Assembly: GCF_024637375.1 (NCBI RefSeq)
Contig: NZ_JAGXFK010000018.1
Coordinates: forward strand, 1-64,000
Direction of reading: 5' to 3'
DNA: 64,000 nucleotides
Source: Sediminimonas sp.
GTDB taxonomy: Bacteria > Pseudomonadota > Alphaproteobacteria > Rhodobacterales > Rhodobacteraceae
Under the pieces are notes generated by a model. That model saw only the letters and a list, made by a program, of their open reading frames with translations. It had not been told where the DNA came from and did not search any database. A program made the position numbers and the translations under genes. Positions 1 through 10,944 of the stretch are shown here, in pieces (position 1 is the stretch's first letter; the number at the start of each line of letters is the position of its first letter).

Positions 1-140
1 CCGTCGATCTTGTCATACGCCTGAAAATCGCCGAAATACTTGGTGATCGCCGCCGTCAGCGTCGTCTTGCCGTGGTCAACGTGACCAACCGTGCCAATGT
101 TCACGTGCGGTTTCGAACGGTCAAACTTTTCCTTAGCCAT
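1..140 (-). CDS. tuf: Elongation factor Tu, N-terminal fragment cut by the window edge
   Basis: This is the first ~46 residues of EF-Tu, the GTPase that delivers aminoacyl-tRNA to the ribosome in the cytoplasm. The translation begins [20 protein letters not shown] and continues into [13 protein letters not shown], which holds the G1/P-loop GHVDHGKT. The gene runs leftward off the window, so only the start is visible. The ATG at 138-140 is the standard start for the family. The next gene, a lipoprotein on the same strand, ends 111 bases upstream. That 111-base gap holds no other gene I can recognise. Confidence 0.97.
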   Translation of the reverse strand, partial: MAKEKFDRSKPHVNIGTVGHVDHGKTTLTAAITKYFGDFQAYDKID

Positions 141-251
141 GTCAGAGGCGCCTCGCGATTTGGGGGCCGACACGGGCCCGTTTCAGGTTCGCGCGCCGTT
201 TATTTCGTCGGGCAGGGAAAATCAAGCGCCACGTGCGCCGATTGGCGCAGG

Positions 252-908
252 TCAGTCCGCGTCAGCGGGTGGCGCGGATGCGGCGGTATCTCCGTCCCCC
301 TCGTCGGGGGTTTCTTCGGCGTCCTGCGCGGGCTGCGCGCCTGTCTCGTCACCCGGCGCGGCTGCCTCTTCGGGCACGAACCAGCCCTCGGCGTTCATCA
401 TGCGCACCAGATAGGTCTGGATCTGCTTGGCGGCATTGCGGCTGAGATTGCGCATCTGCTCCTGCTTGGTCTGGGTCAGGCCCGAGCCGACCATCGTGTC
501 GCCCGACAGGGTCTCCATGATGGTGATCTGCTTGGGTTCTGCGTTGAGCTTTTTCTCCGCCGCGTCGTCCCAGACCGTTAGCCGGATGATCAGCACCGAC
601 TTGGGCGACAGCACCACCGGTACGCCCGGTTGCGCCAGCACGTAACCCTCGACGCTGACACCGAAATGGTAGAGCCGGTCGCCCTCGTAGCGGTCGAACC
701 GCTCGGCGATGGCGTCGGTCAGCGCCTCGGCCCATTCCTCTTTGCTGGCCTCGCGCGACAGCGGGCCCTTCTGCATCTTGGGGGCCACCACGATGTTGTG
801 GCCCAGCCGGAAATCGCCCATATCCACCGGCGCGCGGTCCAGGTCGTTGGCGTTGGTGCAGGCAGCGAGGCCCGCCATGATCAGCAGGGCGGTGATGAAA
901 CGCGGCAT
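252..908 (-). CDS. Predicted outer-membrane or periplasmic lipoprotein of unknown function
   Basis: A 218-residue protein starting MPRFITALLIMAGLAACTN. The N-terminus is a lipoprotein signal: a short basic stretch, a hydrophobic core and a lipobox LAAC with the lipidated cysteine at residue 17. The mature part (DLDRAPVDMGDFRLGHNIVV...) contains a segment resembling small conserved alphaproteobacterial lipoproteins, and the last ~40 residues are acidic and rich in Ala, Pro and Glu, probably disordered. The frame stays open upstream of 908, but the lipobox fixes this start. It lies between parC and tuf on the same strand, 122 bases after parC. I cannot assign a function beyond lipid-anchored envelope protein. 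Confidence 0.8.
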   Translation of the reverse strand: MPRFITALLIMAGLAACTNANDLDRAPVDMGDFRLGHNIVVAPKMQKGPLSREASKEEWAEALTDAIAERFDRYEGDRLYHFGVSVEGYVLAQPGVPVVLSPKSVLIIRLTVWDDAAEKKLNAEPKQITIMETLSGDTMVGSGLTQTKQEQMRNLSRNAAKQIQTYLVRMMNAEGWFVPEEAAAPGDETGAQPAQDAEETPDEGDGDTAASAPPADAD

Positions 909-1030
909 CCGGGACTCCGGCTCTTGGCAGTTGCGCGACCTGCATAGCGCAGCCCTGCGGTCCACGCAATCACGCCGGGGCGAGCTGTGCCTCCGGCGGA
1001 AGTGCTTGAAGCTAGATAAGGGACGCGGCG

Positions 1031-3340
<2,310 letters not shown>

Positions 3341-3476
3341 GGGGCCGGGTTTAGCGACGTGCGGTCGGTGCGTAAAGGTGCGTAAAGCGCTCATCGCGGG
3401 GGCGGGTATTCAGGGCGACGCCAAAATAGCCGCGGCGGCGTTGCGCCCGGCCGCATGTCGGGGCATGGTCGCGCCG

Positions 3477-4307
3477 ATGACGCGCAAATCCATCCTGATC
3501 ACCGGCTGTTCCTCGGGCATCGGCCTCGACGCCGCCACCACACTGAAGGCGCGCGGCTGGCGCGTCTTCGCCTCATGCCGGCAGGAGGCGGACGCGAGCG
3601 CCTTGCGTGCGCAGGGGTTCGAGGCGATGCGCCTCGACTACGCCGACCCGGACAGCATCGACGCAGCACTGGCGCAGGTGCTGGAGGCCACCGGCGGCAC
3701 ACTGGACGCGCTGTTCAACAACGGCGCCTTCGCCTGCCCCGGCGCGGTCGAGGATCTGCCCCGCGATGCGCTGCGCGAGATATTCGAGACCAACCTGTTC
3801 GGCTGGCACGATCTGACCGTCAAGGTATTGCCGGTGATGCGCGCGCAGGGCCACGGGCATGTAGTGAACTGCTCGTCGGTCCTGGGCCTGGTGGCGGCAC
3901 CGTGGCGCGGCGCCTACAACGCCACCAAGTTCGCGCTGGAGGGGCTGACCGACACGCTGCGCGTCGAGATGCGCGACACCCCCGTGCGCGTGGTGCTGAT
4001 CGAGCCGGGGCCGATCAGCACCCGGTTCCGGGTCAATGCCGTCACGCATTTCGAACGCTGGGTCGATTGGCAGGGATCGGCCCGTGCCGATCAGTACCGT
4101 GCGACCCTTCTCAAGCGGCTCTACCGCGACGGCGGCCCCGACCGGTTCGAACTGCCGCCCGCCGCGGTCACCGCCAAGCTGATCCGTGCGCTCGACACCC
4201 CGCGGCCCAGGGCGCGCTACTATGTCACCACACCGACCTACGTGATGGGCACGCTCCGCCGCGTACTGCCGGTGCGCACGCTGGATTGGCTGCTGGCCAG
4301 GGGCTGA
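3477..4307 (+). CDS. Short-chain dehydrogenase/reductase (SDR)
   Basis: A 276-residue classical SDR, a cytoplasmic NAD(P)-dependent oxidoreductase. The nucleotide-binding motif TGCSSGIG is near the N-terminus (MTRKSILITGCSSGIG), NNGAF follows in the middle, the catalytic serine region is VVNCSSVLG, and the active-site motif is YNATK. The long C-terminus, with IEPGPISTRFRVNA, resembles the retinol-dehydrogenase-like branch, but the substrate cannot be read from sequence. The gene is divergent from parC across a ~137-base region. An in-frame ATG at 3465 is an alternative start four codons earlier. Confidence 0.88.
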   Translation: MTRKSILITGCSSGIGLDAATTLKARGWRVFASCRQEADASALRAQGFEAMRLDYADPDSIDAALAQVLEATGGTLDALFNNGAFACPGAVEDLPRDALREIFETNLFGWHDLTVKVLPVMRAQGHGHVVNCSSVLGLVAAPWRGAYNATKFALEGLTDTLRVEMRDTPVRVVLIEPGPISTRFRVNAVTHFERWVDWQGSARADQYRATLLKRLYRDGGPDRFELPPAAVTAKLIRALDTPRPRARYYVTTPTYVMGTLRRVLPVRTLDWLLARG

Positions 4308-4440
4308 ACCGCCACGACGTCGGCGCAGGTTGTCATCCCGCATCGCCCGACAGACCTTGGACTTTCGGCAAATTTCCGGTTCGCTTTTTGCGCCGTAACC
4401 ACTACATCGGGACCAAAAGCATGACGCGAGGAACCTGACG

Positions 4441-4644
4441 ATGAAGGACGATCCGCTATTCTACGTGGTTGCCGCCGCCTGCCTGGTGGTGGTGGTCATC
4501 CTGATGGTCGGTATCGGTGGCTTCGCCAAAGGCGGCGACTTCAATCGCAAAAACGCCAACCGGCTGATGCGCTGGCGCATCATCGCGCAGTTCATCGCCG
4601 TGTTGCTCATATTGGCTTTCGTATGGCTCAGGGGTGGAAACTGA
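4441..4644 (+). CDS. Twin transmembrane helix small protein (HIG1-like)
   Basis: A 67-residue inner-membrane protein with two hydrophobic helices (about residues 8-28 and 48-63), joined by a short polar basic loop, GGDFNRKNANRLMRWRI. The pattern, including the N-K-N-xx-MR-W-R-I turn, matches the alphaproteobacterial twin-helix proteins related to the HIG1 domain of respiratory supercomplex factors, so a role near cytochrome oxidase is plausible but not shown. It lies one base upstream of the cobalamin adenosyltransferase ATG, so the two are co-transcribed. Confidence 0.85.
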   Translation: MKDDPLFYVVAAACLVVVVILMVGIGGFAKGGDFNRKNANRLMRWRIIAQFIAVLLILAFVWLRGGN

Positions 4645-4645
4645 C

Positions 4646-5218
4646 ATGGTCGTTCTCAACAAGATATACACGCGCGGCGGCGACAAGGGCGAAACCGCGC
4701 TCGGTAACGGCACACGGGTGCCCAAGCACGCGCCGCGCGTCACCGCCTACGGCACGGTGGACGAGTTGAACGCCACGCTGGGGATGGCCCGGCTGCACGC
4801 CGATGGCGACACCGACGCCGCGCTGGCGCGCATCCAGAACGACCTGTTCGATCTGGGCGCCGACCTGTGCACCCCCGACATGGATCGCGACGCCGAAGCC
4901 GAGTATCCGCCGCTGCGCGTCGCCGCCTCGCAGGCGACGCGGCTGGAATCCGAAATCGACGCGATGAACGCGGCGCTGGAACCGCTGCGCAGCTTCGTCC
5001 TGCCCGGGGGCACGGCGCTGGCCGCGCATCTGCACCTGTGCCGCACCGTGGCGCGCCGGGCCGAACGGCTGTGCACCGACCTGGCCACGGCCGAGCCGGT
5101 AAACCCCGACGCGGTGAAATACCTCAACCGCCTGTCGGACTGGTTCTTCGTCGCCGCGCGCATGGCCAACGACGAGGGCCGCGCCGACGTGCTGTGGACG
5201 CCTGGCGCCAACCGCTAG
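4646..5218 (+). CDS. Cob(I)alamin adenosyltransferase, PduO type
   Basis: A 190-residue cytoplasmic enzyme that transfers the adenosyl group of ATP to cob(I)alamin, making adenosylcobalamin. The N-terminal ATP-binding signature KIYTRGGDKGETALGNG is clear, followed by the helical-bundle motifs TAYGTVDELNATLG and, near the C-terminus, YLNRLSDWFFVAARMAN. Length and motifs fit the PduO/MMAB family, not BtuR/CobO. The ATG at 4646 follows a GGGGTGGAAA ribosome-binding site. Adenosylcobalamin is needed by the mutases of the ethylmalonyl-CoA pathway, which fits the methylsuccinyl-CoA dehydrogenase found further along. Confidence 0.92.
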   Translation: MVVLNKIYTRGGDKGETALGNGTRVPKHAPRVTAYGTVDELNATLGMARLHADGDTDAALARIQNDLFDLGADLCTPDMDRDAEAEYPPLRVAASQATRLESEIDAMNAALEPLRSFVLPGGTALAAHLHLCRTVARRAERLCTDLATAEPVNPDAVKYLNRLSDWFFVAARMANDEGRADVLWTPGANR

Positions 5219-5491
5219 GCCGCCCCAGGCAAGCCCCCGAAGGCGCGGAATTAAAACGCGCAGCGCCACCGTGTCAGCGCCAGGTCGAAGACCGCCACCG
5301 CGGCCCGCGAGGCGGCACATGCGCCGCACCGATTGGCAAGAATTCCTGACCGCGACCCGTAACGCGACGTTGGTTGGCGCTAACGTGACGATTTTCCCCT
5401 GTTTCACCGCTTGCCAAGTCTGTATCAACGCGCGAGAGGAGCGCGGTAAGCCTCACGAGGCGCCCGCCAAACTGTAAAGGAGACCACGCAT
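5219..5491. promoter_or_regulatory. etfBA upstream region with CTAAC-type repeat element
   Basis: A 273-base non-coding stretch before etfB. It contains CGTTGGTTGGCGCTAACG (5368-5385), overlapped by a direct repeat TAACGYGACG at 5360-5369 and 5381-5390, 21 bases apart. The core GTTGGCGCTAAC (5373-5384) is close to a GTTAGCGCTAAC palindrome. Almost the same element stands upstream of pckA at 14906-14922. It is probably an operator, either LacI-type or tandem sites for an OmpR-type regulator. A ribosome-binding site AAAGGAG lies just before the etfB ATG. I see no gene in the rest. Confidence 0.55.
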
Positions 5492-6250
5492 ATGAAGGTG
5501 CTTGTGCCCGTCAAACGCGTGATCGACTACAACGTGAAGGTCCGTGTCAAGTCGGACGGCAGCGGTGTCGATCTCGCCAACGTGAAAATGTCGATGAACC
5601 CGTTCGACGAGATCGCCGTCGAAGAGGCGATCCGCCTGAAAGAGGCCGGCAAGGCCGACGAGGTCATCGCCGTCTCGATCGGCGTCAAGCAGGCGCAGGA
5701 AACCCTGCGCACCGCTCTTGCCATGGGCGCCGACCGCGCCATCCTGGTGGTGGCCGCCGACAACGTGCATACCGACATCGAACCGCTGGCGGTGGCCAAG
5801 ATCCTCAAGGGCGTGATCGACGAGGAACAGCCCGGCCTTGTTATCGCCGGCAAGCAGGCCATCGACAACGACATGAACGCCACCGGCCAGATGCTGGCGG
5901 CGCTCATGGGTTGGAGCCAGGCAATGTATGCCAACAACATCGACATCGACGGCGATCATGCGGTCGTCACCCGCGAGGTCGATGGCGGCCTGCAGACGAT
6001 CAAGGTGAAAATGCCCGCGGTCGTCACCGCCGATTTGCGCCTCAACGAGCCGCGCTATGCCTCGCTGCCCAACATCATGAAGGCCAAGAAAAAGCCGCTG
6101 GATGAAAAGACCGCCGAGGATTACGGCGTCGACGTCAGCCCGCGGCTCGAAGTGGTCAAGACGTCCGAGCCCGAGACCCGCCAGGCGGGCGAGATCGTGC
6201 CGGATGTTGATACGCTGGTGGCCAAACTCAAGGAAAAGGGGGTCGTGTGA
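5492..6250 (+). CDS. etfB: Electron transfer flavoprotein beta subunit
   Basis: A 252-residue small ETF subunit, which binds AMP and pairs with EtfA to pass electrons from acyl-CoA dehydrogenases to ETF:ubiquinone oxidoreductase. It starts [19 protein letters not shown] and carries [17 protein letters not shown], the [10 protein letters not shown] segment, and [20 protein letters not shown], all characteristic of the family. An AAAGGAG site precedes the ATG. It overlaps etfA by one base (TGATG), as expected for 1:1 production. The nearby 3-hydroxyacyl-CoA dehydrogenase and the acyl-CoA dehydrogenase at 19.9 kb are likely functional partners. Confidence 0.97.
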   Translation: MKVLVPVKRVIDYNVKVRVKSDGSGVDLANVKMSMNPFDEIAVEEAIRLKEAGKADEVIAVSIGVKQAQETLRTALAMGADRAILVVAADNVHTDIEPLAVAKILKGVIDEEQPGLVIAGKQAIDNDMNATGQMLAALMGWSQAMYANNIDIDGDHAVVTREVDGGLQTIKVKMPAVVTADLRLNEPRYASLPNIMKAKKKPLDEKTAEDYGVDVSPRLEVVKTSEPETRQAGEIVPDVDTLVAKLKEKGVV

Positions 6251-7176
6251 TGGCTGTTCTTCTGCTTGCCGAAGTGAACGACGGCGAACTGGCGCGCGAC
6301 GCCACCGCGAAGGCCGTGACCGCCGTGAAAGACCTGGGCGAGGTGACGATCCTTGCCGCCGGCGCCACCTGTTCGGCCGCGGCCGAAGAGGCCGCCAAGA
6401 TCGACGGCGTCGCGAAGGTGCTGTGCGCCGAGCACGATCTTTATGGCCATCGCCTTGCCGAACCCGTGGCCGACCTCGTCGTGTCGCTGGCTGGTGATTA
6501 CGACCACATCGTCGCGCCGGCGACCACGGACGCCAAGAACATCCTGCCGCGCATCGCCGCGCTGCTGGACGTGATGGTGCTGACCGATGTCTCGGGCGTG
6601 GTGGATGCCCACACTTTCGAGCGCCCGATCTATGCCGGCAACGCGGTGCAGACGGTCAAGTCTAAGGACGCCAGGAAGGTGATTTCGATCCGCACCTCTA
6701 CCTTCGACGCCGCCGGCGAACAGGATGCCGCCCCGGTCGAGAATATCGATGCCGCCGCCGATCCGGGCCTCAGCGAATGGGTCGAGGACAAGGTCGCCGA
6801 ATCCGATCGCCCCGAGCTGACCTCGGCCGGCGTGGTCGTGTCGGGCGGTCGTGGCGTCGGCAGCCAGGAAGACTTCGCCCTTATCGAGAAACTGGCCGAC
6901 AAGCTGGGCGCGGCCGTCGGCGCCTCGCGCGCCGCGGTCGATTCGGGCTTTGCCCCCAATGACTGGCAAGTGGGGCAGACCGGCAAGGTCGTCGCGCCCG
7001 ACCTTTATGTCGCTATCGGCATCTCGGGCGCGATCCAGCACCTGGCCGGCATGAAGGACTCCAAGATCATCGTCGCCATCAACAAGGACGAGGAAGCGCC
7101 GATTTTCCAGGTCGCCGATTACGGCCTGGTTGCCGACCTGTTCGAGGCCGTGCCCGAGCTGGTCGAAAAGCTCTGA
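6250..7176 (+). CDS. etfA: Electron transfer flavoprotein alpha subunit
   Basis: A 308-residue FAD-carrying ETF subunit. The N-terminal Rossmann-like domain starts [14 protein letters not shown]. The C-terminal FAD domain holds [42 protein letters not shown] and [17 protein letters not shown], the family's FAD-binding signatures. I chose the ATG at 6250, which overlaps the etfB stop, over the GTG three bases earlier. The gene is followed by a strong intrinsic terminator at 7239-7266, closing the etfBA unit. Confidence 0.97.
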   Translation: MAVLLLAEVNDGELARDATAKAVTAVKDLGEVTILAAGATCSAAAEEAAKIDGVAKVLCAEHDLYGHRLAEPVADLVVSLAGDYDHIVAPATTDAKNILPRIAALLDVMVLTDVSGVVDAHTFERPIYAGNAVQTVKSKDARKVISIRTSTFDAAGEQDAAPVENIDAAADPGLSEWVEDKVAESDRPELTSAGVVVSGGRGVGSQEDFALIEKLADKLGAAVGASRAAVDSGFAPNDWQVGQTGKVVAPDLYVAIGISGAIQHLAGMKDSKIIVAINKDEEAPIFQVADYGLVADLFEAVPELVEKL

Positions 7177-7238
7177 CAGGCGGGGACGCTCGGGCGCACA
7201 TCGTACGCCGCGCCAGTACGAACCGTACATCCTGCGAG

Positions 7239-7266
7239 AAGGGGTCCGCCCGTCGGCGGGCCCCTT
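7239..7266 (+). terminator. Rho-independent terminator of etfBA
   Basis: A 12-bp stem (AAGGGGTCCGCC paired with GGCGGGCCCCTT, one G-T wobble) with loop CGTC, followed by TTGCGTTTT. It sits 63 bases after the etfA stop. As it is symmetrical it may also stop transcription arriving from the opposite strand, although the gene there ends at 7285. Confidence 0.85.
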
Positions 7267-7284
7267 TGCGTTTTCTCCACGGCG

Positions 7285-8133
7285 TTATGGCCGCCCTTGT
7301 GCCACGCGTGCCAAGGGCCGCAACAGCGCCTCGGCCACTTCGCGGTGTGCCAGCGGACCGGGCACCCCGGCCGCGGCCGGAGCTTCCATCTCGTTGAAAA
7401 TCATGCCTTTCGTGCCTTGCGCGCGCGCCCTTCGGCTCAGCACCACCTCGACGACGCGCGCGGCATGGGGGCTCAGCTTGGCCATCATCGGCCCGGTGAC
7501 GAAGACCGGGTCGCTGATCAGATCGCCCTCGCAACCTTCCTTGAGTCGCTGCGATATTGGCCGTTCGGAAACCCATAACAGTATGGTTTTACTCCCAATT
7601 CTACCCAGAACCATACGCATCCGCCGCACCCAGCAGCGACGTGCCGCGGCACGCACCTGCGCATATCGCCGCGGCGACACCCGCCACAGCCGGCCCAGCA
7701 TGTGCCGGGTGAAATGGAATTCGGTGAAATCGATCTCGGGAAACAGCCTCAAGAGCGGCGCGTTGGCCGCGACGAAGCGGTCGTTGCGCCGCGGATGAAC
7801 GCGGTAAAACGGGTTGGTCACGTTCTGCGCTCCGGTCACCTGCACAACAACAGCCCGCGCGCCGGAGGCGGCATACATGATGTCGTCATCCTGCGCGAAG
7901 GCATCCACCCCGGCATTCGGCCAGCCGAAATTGATGCACCGCATCCCGCCAAGCCGCTCGGCCATGACCGGGAACGGCTCGGCAACGAACTTGCCATAGG
8001 TCTCGGTGCCGCCCAGGAACAGCACATAGCGCCCCTCCAGGCGCCGCGCCGGCCCCCGGAACATGAGCTTCGACGCGCCGTAGCGCCACGGCATATAGTC
8101 CAGCGCCCCGCCGGACGCGTCCGCATAGGTCAT
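7285..8133 (-). CDS. DUF6473 family protein
   Basis: A 282-residue protein of the kind found mainly in Rhodobacteraceae. It begins MTYADASGGALDYMPWRYG and contains LFLGGTETYGKFVAEPFP, then INFGWPNAGVDAF, and VVQVTGAQNVTNPFYRVHPRRNDRF. The combination of a GGTETYG turn near the N-terminus and a late conserved PHAARVVEVVL resembles SGNH-like or sulfotransferase-like folds, but no catalytic set can be defended from sequence alone. No signal peptide or membrane segment is evident. An in-frame start five codons upstream is possible. It is divergent from the 3-hydroxyacyl-CoA dehydrogenase across a palindromic region. Confidence 0.75.
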   Translation of the reverse strand: MTYADASGGALDYMPWRYGASKLMFRGPARRLEGRYVLFLGGTETYGKFVAEPFPVMAERLGGMRCINFGWPNAGVDAFAQDDDIMYAASGARAVVVQVTGAQNVTNPFYRVHPRRNDRFVAANAPLLRLFPEIDFTEFHFTRHMLGRLWRVSPRRYAQVRAAARRCWVRRMRMVLGRIGSKTILLWVSERPISQRLKEGCEGDLISDPVFVTGPMMAKLSPHAARVVEVVLSRRARAQGTKGMIFNEMEAPAAAGVPGPLAHREVAEALLRPLARVAQGRP

Positions 8134-8194
8134 GCAAACCCCCACCAATTGATTTTCTCACCCGCGACCAGAGTCGCGCGGACATCTTGCCAAA

Positions 8195-8229
8195 TCGCTA
8201 AAGCCCGCATTTATCGCGGTTTTTAGCGA
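8195..8229. promoter_or_regulatory. Long inverted repeat in the divergent promoter region
   Basis: Arms TCGCTAAAGCCCGC (8195-8208) and GCGGTTTTTAGCGA (8216-8229) pair over 14 positions with one wobble and one mismatch around a 7-base loop. The outer eight bases, TCGCTAAA/TTTAGCGA, are perfect. It lies between two divergent genes, about 60 bases before the DUF6473 start and 70 before the dehydrogenase start. An operator is more likely than a terminator, because no coding region ends here. Confidence 0.5.
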
Positions 8230-8298
8230 CCCTGCGGCCTTGCGGCAGAACCCGCCGCGGGCCTATGCTGCGCGTGCAATGGCGAAGGGAGTGGCGTG

Positions 8299-9174
8299 AT
8301 GGAGATCGAAAGGATCGGCGTGATCGGTGCCGGCCAGATGGGCAACGGGATCGCCCATGTGATGGCACTGGCCGGGTACGAGGTTTTGCTGACCGACATC
8401 AGCCAGGATGCGCTGAACGAGGCCGTGGCGCTGATCGACCGCAACCTGACCCGGCAGGTGAGCCGCGAAAAGATCAGTCAGGCCGAAAAGGATGCGGCCA
8501 TGGCCCGGATCGGTACCACGCTGACGCTGACGGATCTGGGCATTTGCGACCTGATCATCGAGGCCGCGACCGAGCGCGAGACAGTCAAGCAGGCCATTTT
8601 CGAGGATCTGCAACCGCACCTGCAACCGCACACGATCCTGACCTCGAACACCTCGTCGATCTCGATCACCCGGCTGGCCAGCCGCACCGACCGCCCCGAA
8701 CGGTTCATGGGGTTCCATTTCATGAACCCGGTTCCGGTGATGCAACTGGTCGAACTGATCCGCGGCATCGCCACCGACCAGGAAACCTACGACACCTGCC
8801 TCGGCGTGGTCGAAAGGCTGGGCAAGACGGCCGCCAGCGCCGAGGATTTCCCCGCCTTCATCGTCAACCGCATCCTGATGCCGATGATCAACGAAGCGGT
8901 CTATACCCTCTACGAAGGAGTGGGCAACGTCCGCTCGATCGACCAGGCGATGAAGCTGGGCGCCAACCACCCGATGGGGCCGTTGGAACTGGCCGATTTC
9001 ATCGGGCTGGATACCTGCCTTGCGATCATGAACGTCCTGCATGACGGATTGGCCGACACCAAGTACCGCCCCTGCCCCCTGCTGACCAAATATGTCGAGG
9101 CCGGATGGCTTGGGCGCAAGACCGAGCGCGGATTCTACGACTACCGCGGCGAGACGCCGGTGCCGTCGCGTTGA
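8299..9174 (+). CDS. 3-hydroxybutyryl-CoA dehydrogenase
   Basis: A 291-residue NAD(P)-dependent 3-hydroxyacyl-CoA dehydrogenase of the short-chain type. The Rossmann motif GVIGAGQMGNGIAHV is at residues ~7-21, followed by the aspartate of LLTDIS. The catalytic region shows TSNTSSISIT, then HFMNPVPVMQLVELIRG with the catalytic His, and the C-terminal domain has FIVNRILMPMINEAVYTLYEGVG and GANHPMGPLELADFIGLD. Length and a single domain fit Hbd/PaaH, not the fused FadB. The ATG at 8299 is chosen over a GTG one codon earlier. It probably acts in butyrate or polyhydroxybutyrate turnover, or in the phenylacetate pathway. Confidence 0.92.
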   Translation: MEIERIGVIGAGQMGNGIAHVMALAGYEVLLTDISQDALNEAVALIDRNLTRQVSREKISQAEKDAAMARIGTTLTLTDLGICDLIIEAATERETVKQAIFEDLQPHLQPHTILTSNTSSISITRLASRTDRPERFMGFHFMNPVPVMQLVELIRGIATDQETYDTCLGVVERLGKTAASAEDFPAFIVNRILMPMINEAVYTLYEGVGNVRSIDQAMKLGANHPMGPLELADFIGLDTCLAIMNVLHDGLADTKYRPCPLLTKYVEAGWLGRKTERGFYDYRGETPVPSR

Positions 9175-9308
9175 TAGATCGCCGAGGCAACCGAAACCCA
9201 AGCCCGGGCAAGCGGGTCGTGGCAAGGCGTTGAAATACCTCGATGGATTGACCCGTGAAGAAAACCCAAAGGGTCAACTCGTCGAATTCGACCTGCTGGG
9301 CGTGCCCT

Positions 9309-10193
9309 TCAGTCACGCAGCGACAGCGTCTGCTCGCGCAACCAGGCCGCGAAGGCGCGCGGCTCGGCGCTGCGCGCCTGCGCTTCCTCGGGCGAAATCG
9401 GGTGCCCGATGACGGGCGCCTGCGGTTTGTCGAAGGCGTGCACCACCTCGTGCAGCAGCAGCCCCTGGCGCAAGGTCGGCGATATCCGGTTGGCGATCTG
9501 GTACCAGCGCGAATTCGATCCCGGGAAATGGCACATCGACACCGCCGCGCCCGACCGCCGGATCATCTTGGCGGTGAAGACGTTCCAGTCCGCCTCGACC
9601 ACGGGGCCGAACATCGTCTTCGACGTGGCCACGACACCAGACGGGAAAAGCGCAACGAGCCCGCCCTGCGCGAGGTGATCCATCGCCTGCTTGCGCATCT
9701 CGATCATCCTCTTCTGGGCGTCGGGCTCGTGCGGGAACGGAACGGGAATCATGTAACCCGCCGCGCTTTCGTCGATGCCGGTCAGCAGCGAGCGCGTCAG
9801 GATGCGATAGTCGTTGCGCACCCGGCTGATCAGGTCGGCCAGGATCATGCCGTCAACCAGGCCGTGGGGATGGTTGGCCACCAACACCACCGGCCCCTCG
9901 GCCGGGATACGGTCGAGCTGCTCTTGTGGTGTCAGAAGGTCGATCCCCATCACCTCCATCGTGGCGGGCCAGAAGGCCTGCCCGGTTGGGACGCCGCGCC
10001 GTTCGAACTCGCGGATACGGCGCAGGATGGTGATCTTGCCCGTCATCCACTCCATCGTCTTGATGGCTGTGCGCTTGGCGGCGCTGTCGAAACTGTTGGC
10101 GTAGGTCAGACTACGTCGGTCGTATTTCGTGAAGGTCACCCCCGGCGCATCCGACGCCTGGCCGGGCTTGTCGTTGTGAGCCGGTTCCTTCAC
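9309..10193 (-). CDS. 1-acyl-glycerol-3-phosphate-type acyltransferase (PlsC family)
   Basis: A 294-residue lysophospholipid acyltransferase-like protein, expected at the inner face of the cytoplasmic membrane. The acyltransferase block I is VANHPHGLVDG (the NHPxGxxD form), followed by VALFPSGVVAT (block III-like), and PVVEADWNVFTAKM and HFPGSNSRWYQIA further on. The spacing of His and Asp follows the NHPxGxxD subgroup, which includes lyso-ornithine-lipid acyltransferases, so the acceptor lipid is uncertain. It converges with the dehydrogenase upstream and is followed by the PTS genes on the same strand. Confidence 0.8.
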   Translation of the reverse strand: MKEPAHNDKPGQASDAPGVTFTKYDRRSLTYANSFDSAAKRTAIKTMEWMTGKITILRRIREFERRGVPTGQAFWPATMEVMGIDLLTPQEQLDRIPAEGPVVLVANHPHGLVDGMILADLISRVRNDYRILTRSLLTGIDESAAGYMIPVPFPHEPDAQKRMIEMRKQAMDHLAQGGLVALFPSGVVATSKTMFGPVVEADWNVFTAKMIRRSGAAVSMCHFPGSNSRWYQIANRISPTLRQGLLLHEVVHAFDKPQAPVIGHPISPEEAQARSAEPRAFAAWLREQTLSLRD

Positions 10194-10226
10194 GATACGC
10201 TTCCACCTTCCCGACGCCCGCGCGCC

Positions 10227-10505
10227 TTACATGTCTTCGCCGAACTGATCCGCCACCAGCGCCGCGAGGGCATCGGCCAGCGCCTCGGCATCCGGTCCGG
10301 ATGTGGCAATCTCGATACTCGTCCCGCGCGATGCTGCCAACATCAAAAGGCCCATGATGCTGTCGCCCGAAGCATATTGCCCATCGCGAGAGACCTCGGC
10401 CGTCGCATCGAACCCTTCCACCACTTCGACCAGCTTGGCCGCCGCGCGGGCGTGCAGCCCCTTTTCATTGATGATTTCGAGGCTCCGATGAATCGTGTCG
10501 GACAT
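10227..10505 (-). CDS. ptsH: HPr phosphocarrier protein
   Basis: A 92-residue HPr. The active-site histidine is H18 in EKGLHARAAAKLVE, and the regulatory serine expected to be phosphorylated by HPr kinase is S49 in SGDSIMGLLMLAA. It lies two bases after the EIIA gene and in the same cluster as hprK. No sugar permease or EI is in the window, so this is the alphaproteobacterial regulatory PTS that senses metabolic state. The operon order on the minus strand is chvI, chvG, hprK, rapZ, EIIA, HPr. Confidence 0.95.
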   Translation of the reverse strand: MSDTIHRSLEIINEKGLHARAAAKLVEVVEGFDATAEVSRDGQYASGDSIMGLLMLAASRGTSIEIATSGPDAEALADALAALVADQFGEDM

Positions 10506-10507
10506 GG

Positions 10508-10906
10508 CTACCCCTGGTCCTTGCTGATCGTCTGGGTGTCAATATACTTGCGGCCCGCCTCCATCGCTGCCCGCACTGCGGTGCCGACAGCCATGTGGCG
10601 ACTTTTTGCCAACTTGATCAGCATCGGCAGGTTGGCGCCGTAAAGCACGCGCCGCCCTTCGGGCCTGCAGGCCAGCAGCGACAGGTTCGACGGCGACCCG
10701 CCGAACATGTCGGTAACCACCACGACGCCATCGCCCTGATCGACCTGATCGGCGGCTTCGCAAATCTCGGCCTGTTTCTGCGCACGGTTGTGGTCGGCCT
10801 CGATCGCGACGGCACGAATGCCGCTTTGCGGGCCGATCACATGCTCAATCGCCGCGAGATACTCACGCGCGAGGCGTCCATGTGCAACGATCACGATTCC
10901 TATCAC
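10508..10906 (-). CDS. PTS EIIA protein, mannose/fructose family
   Basis: A 132-residue EIIA of the mannose (EIIA-Man) fold. The phosphorylatable histidine is residue 9 in IGIVIVAHGRLA, and VVTDMFGGSPSNLSLL is the family's second conserved segment. The start is GTG at 10904-10906: there is no ATG in the frame near this point and an AGAAGGA ribosome-binding site sits at the right distance. No EIIB, C or D is present, so it is probably the output partner of HPr, acting on regulators rather than on sugar uptake. Confidence 0.92.
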   Translation of the reverse strand: MIGIVIVAHGRLAREYLAAIEHVIGPQSGIRAVAIEADHNRAQKQAEICEAADQVDQGDGVVVVTDMFGGSPSNLSLLACRPEGRRVLYGANLPMLIKLAKSRHMAVGTAVRAAMEAGRKYIDTQTISKDQG

Positions 10907-10944
10907 GCAGGCTTCCTTCTGCAGTGTCGCGGGCCTCGCCGGGA

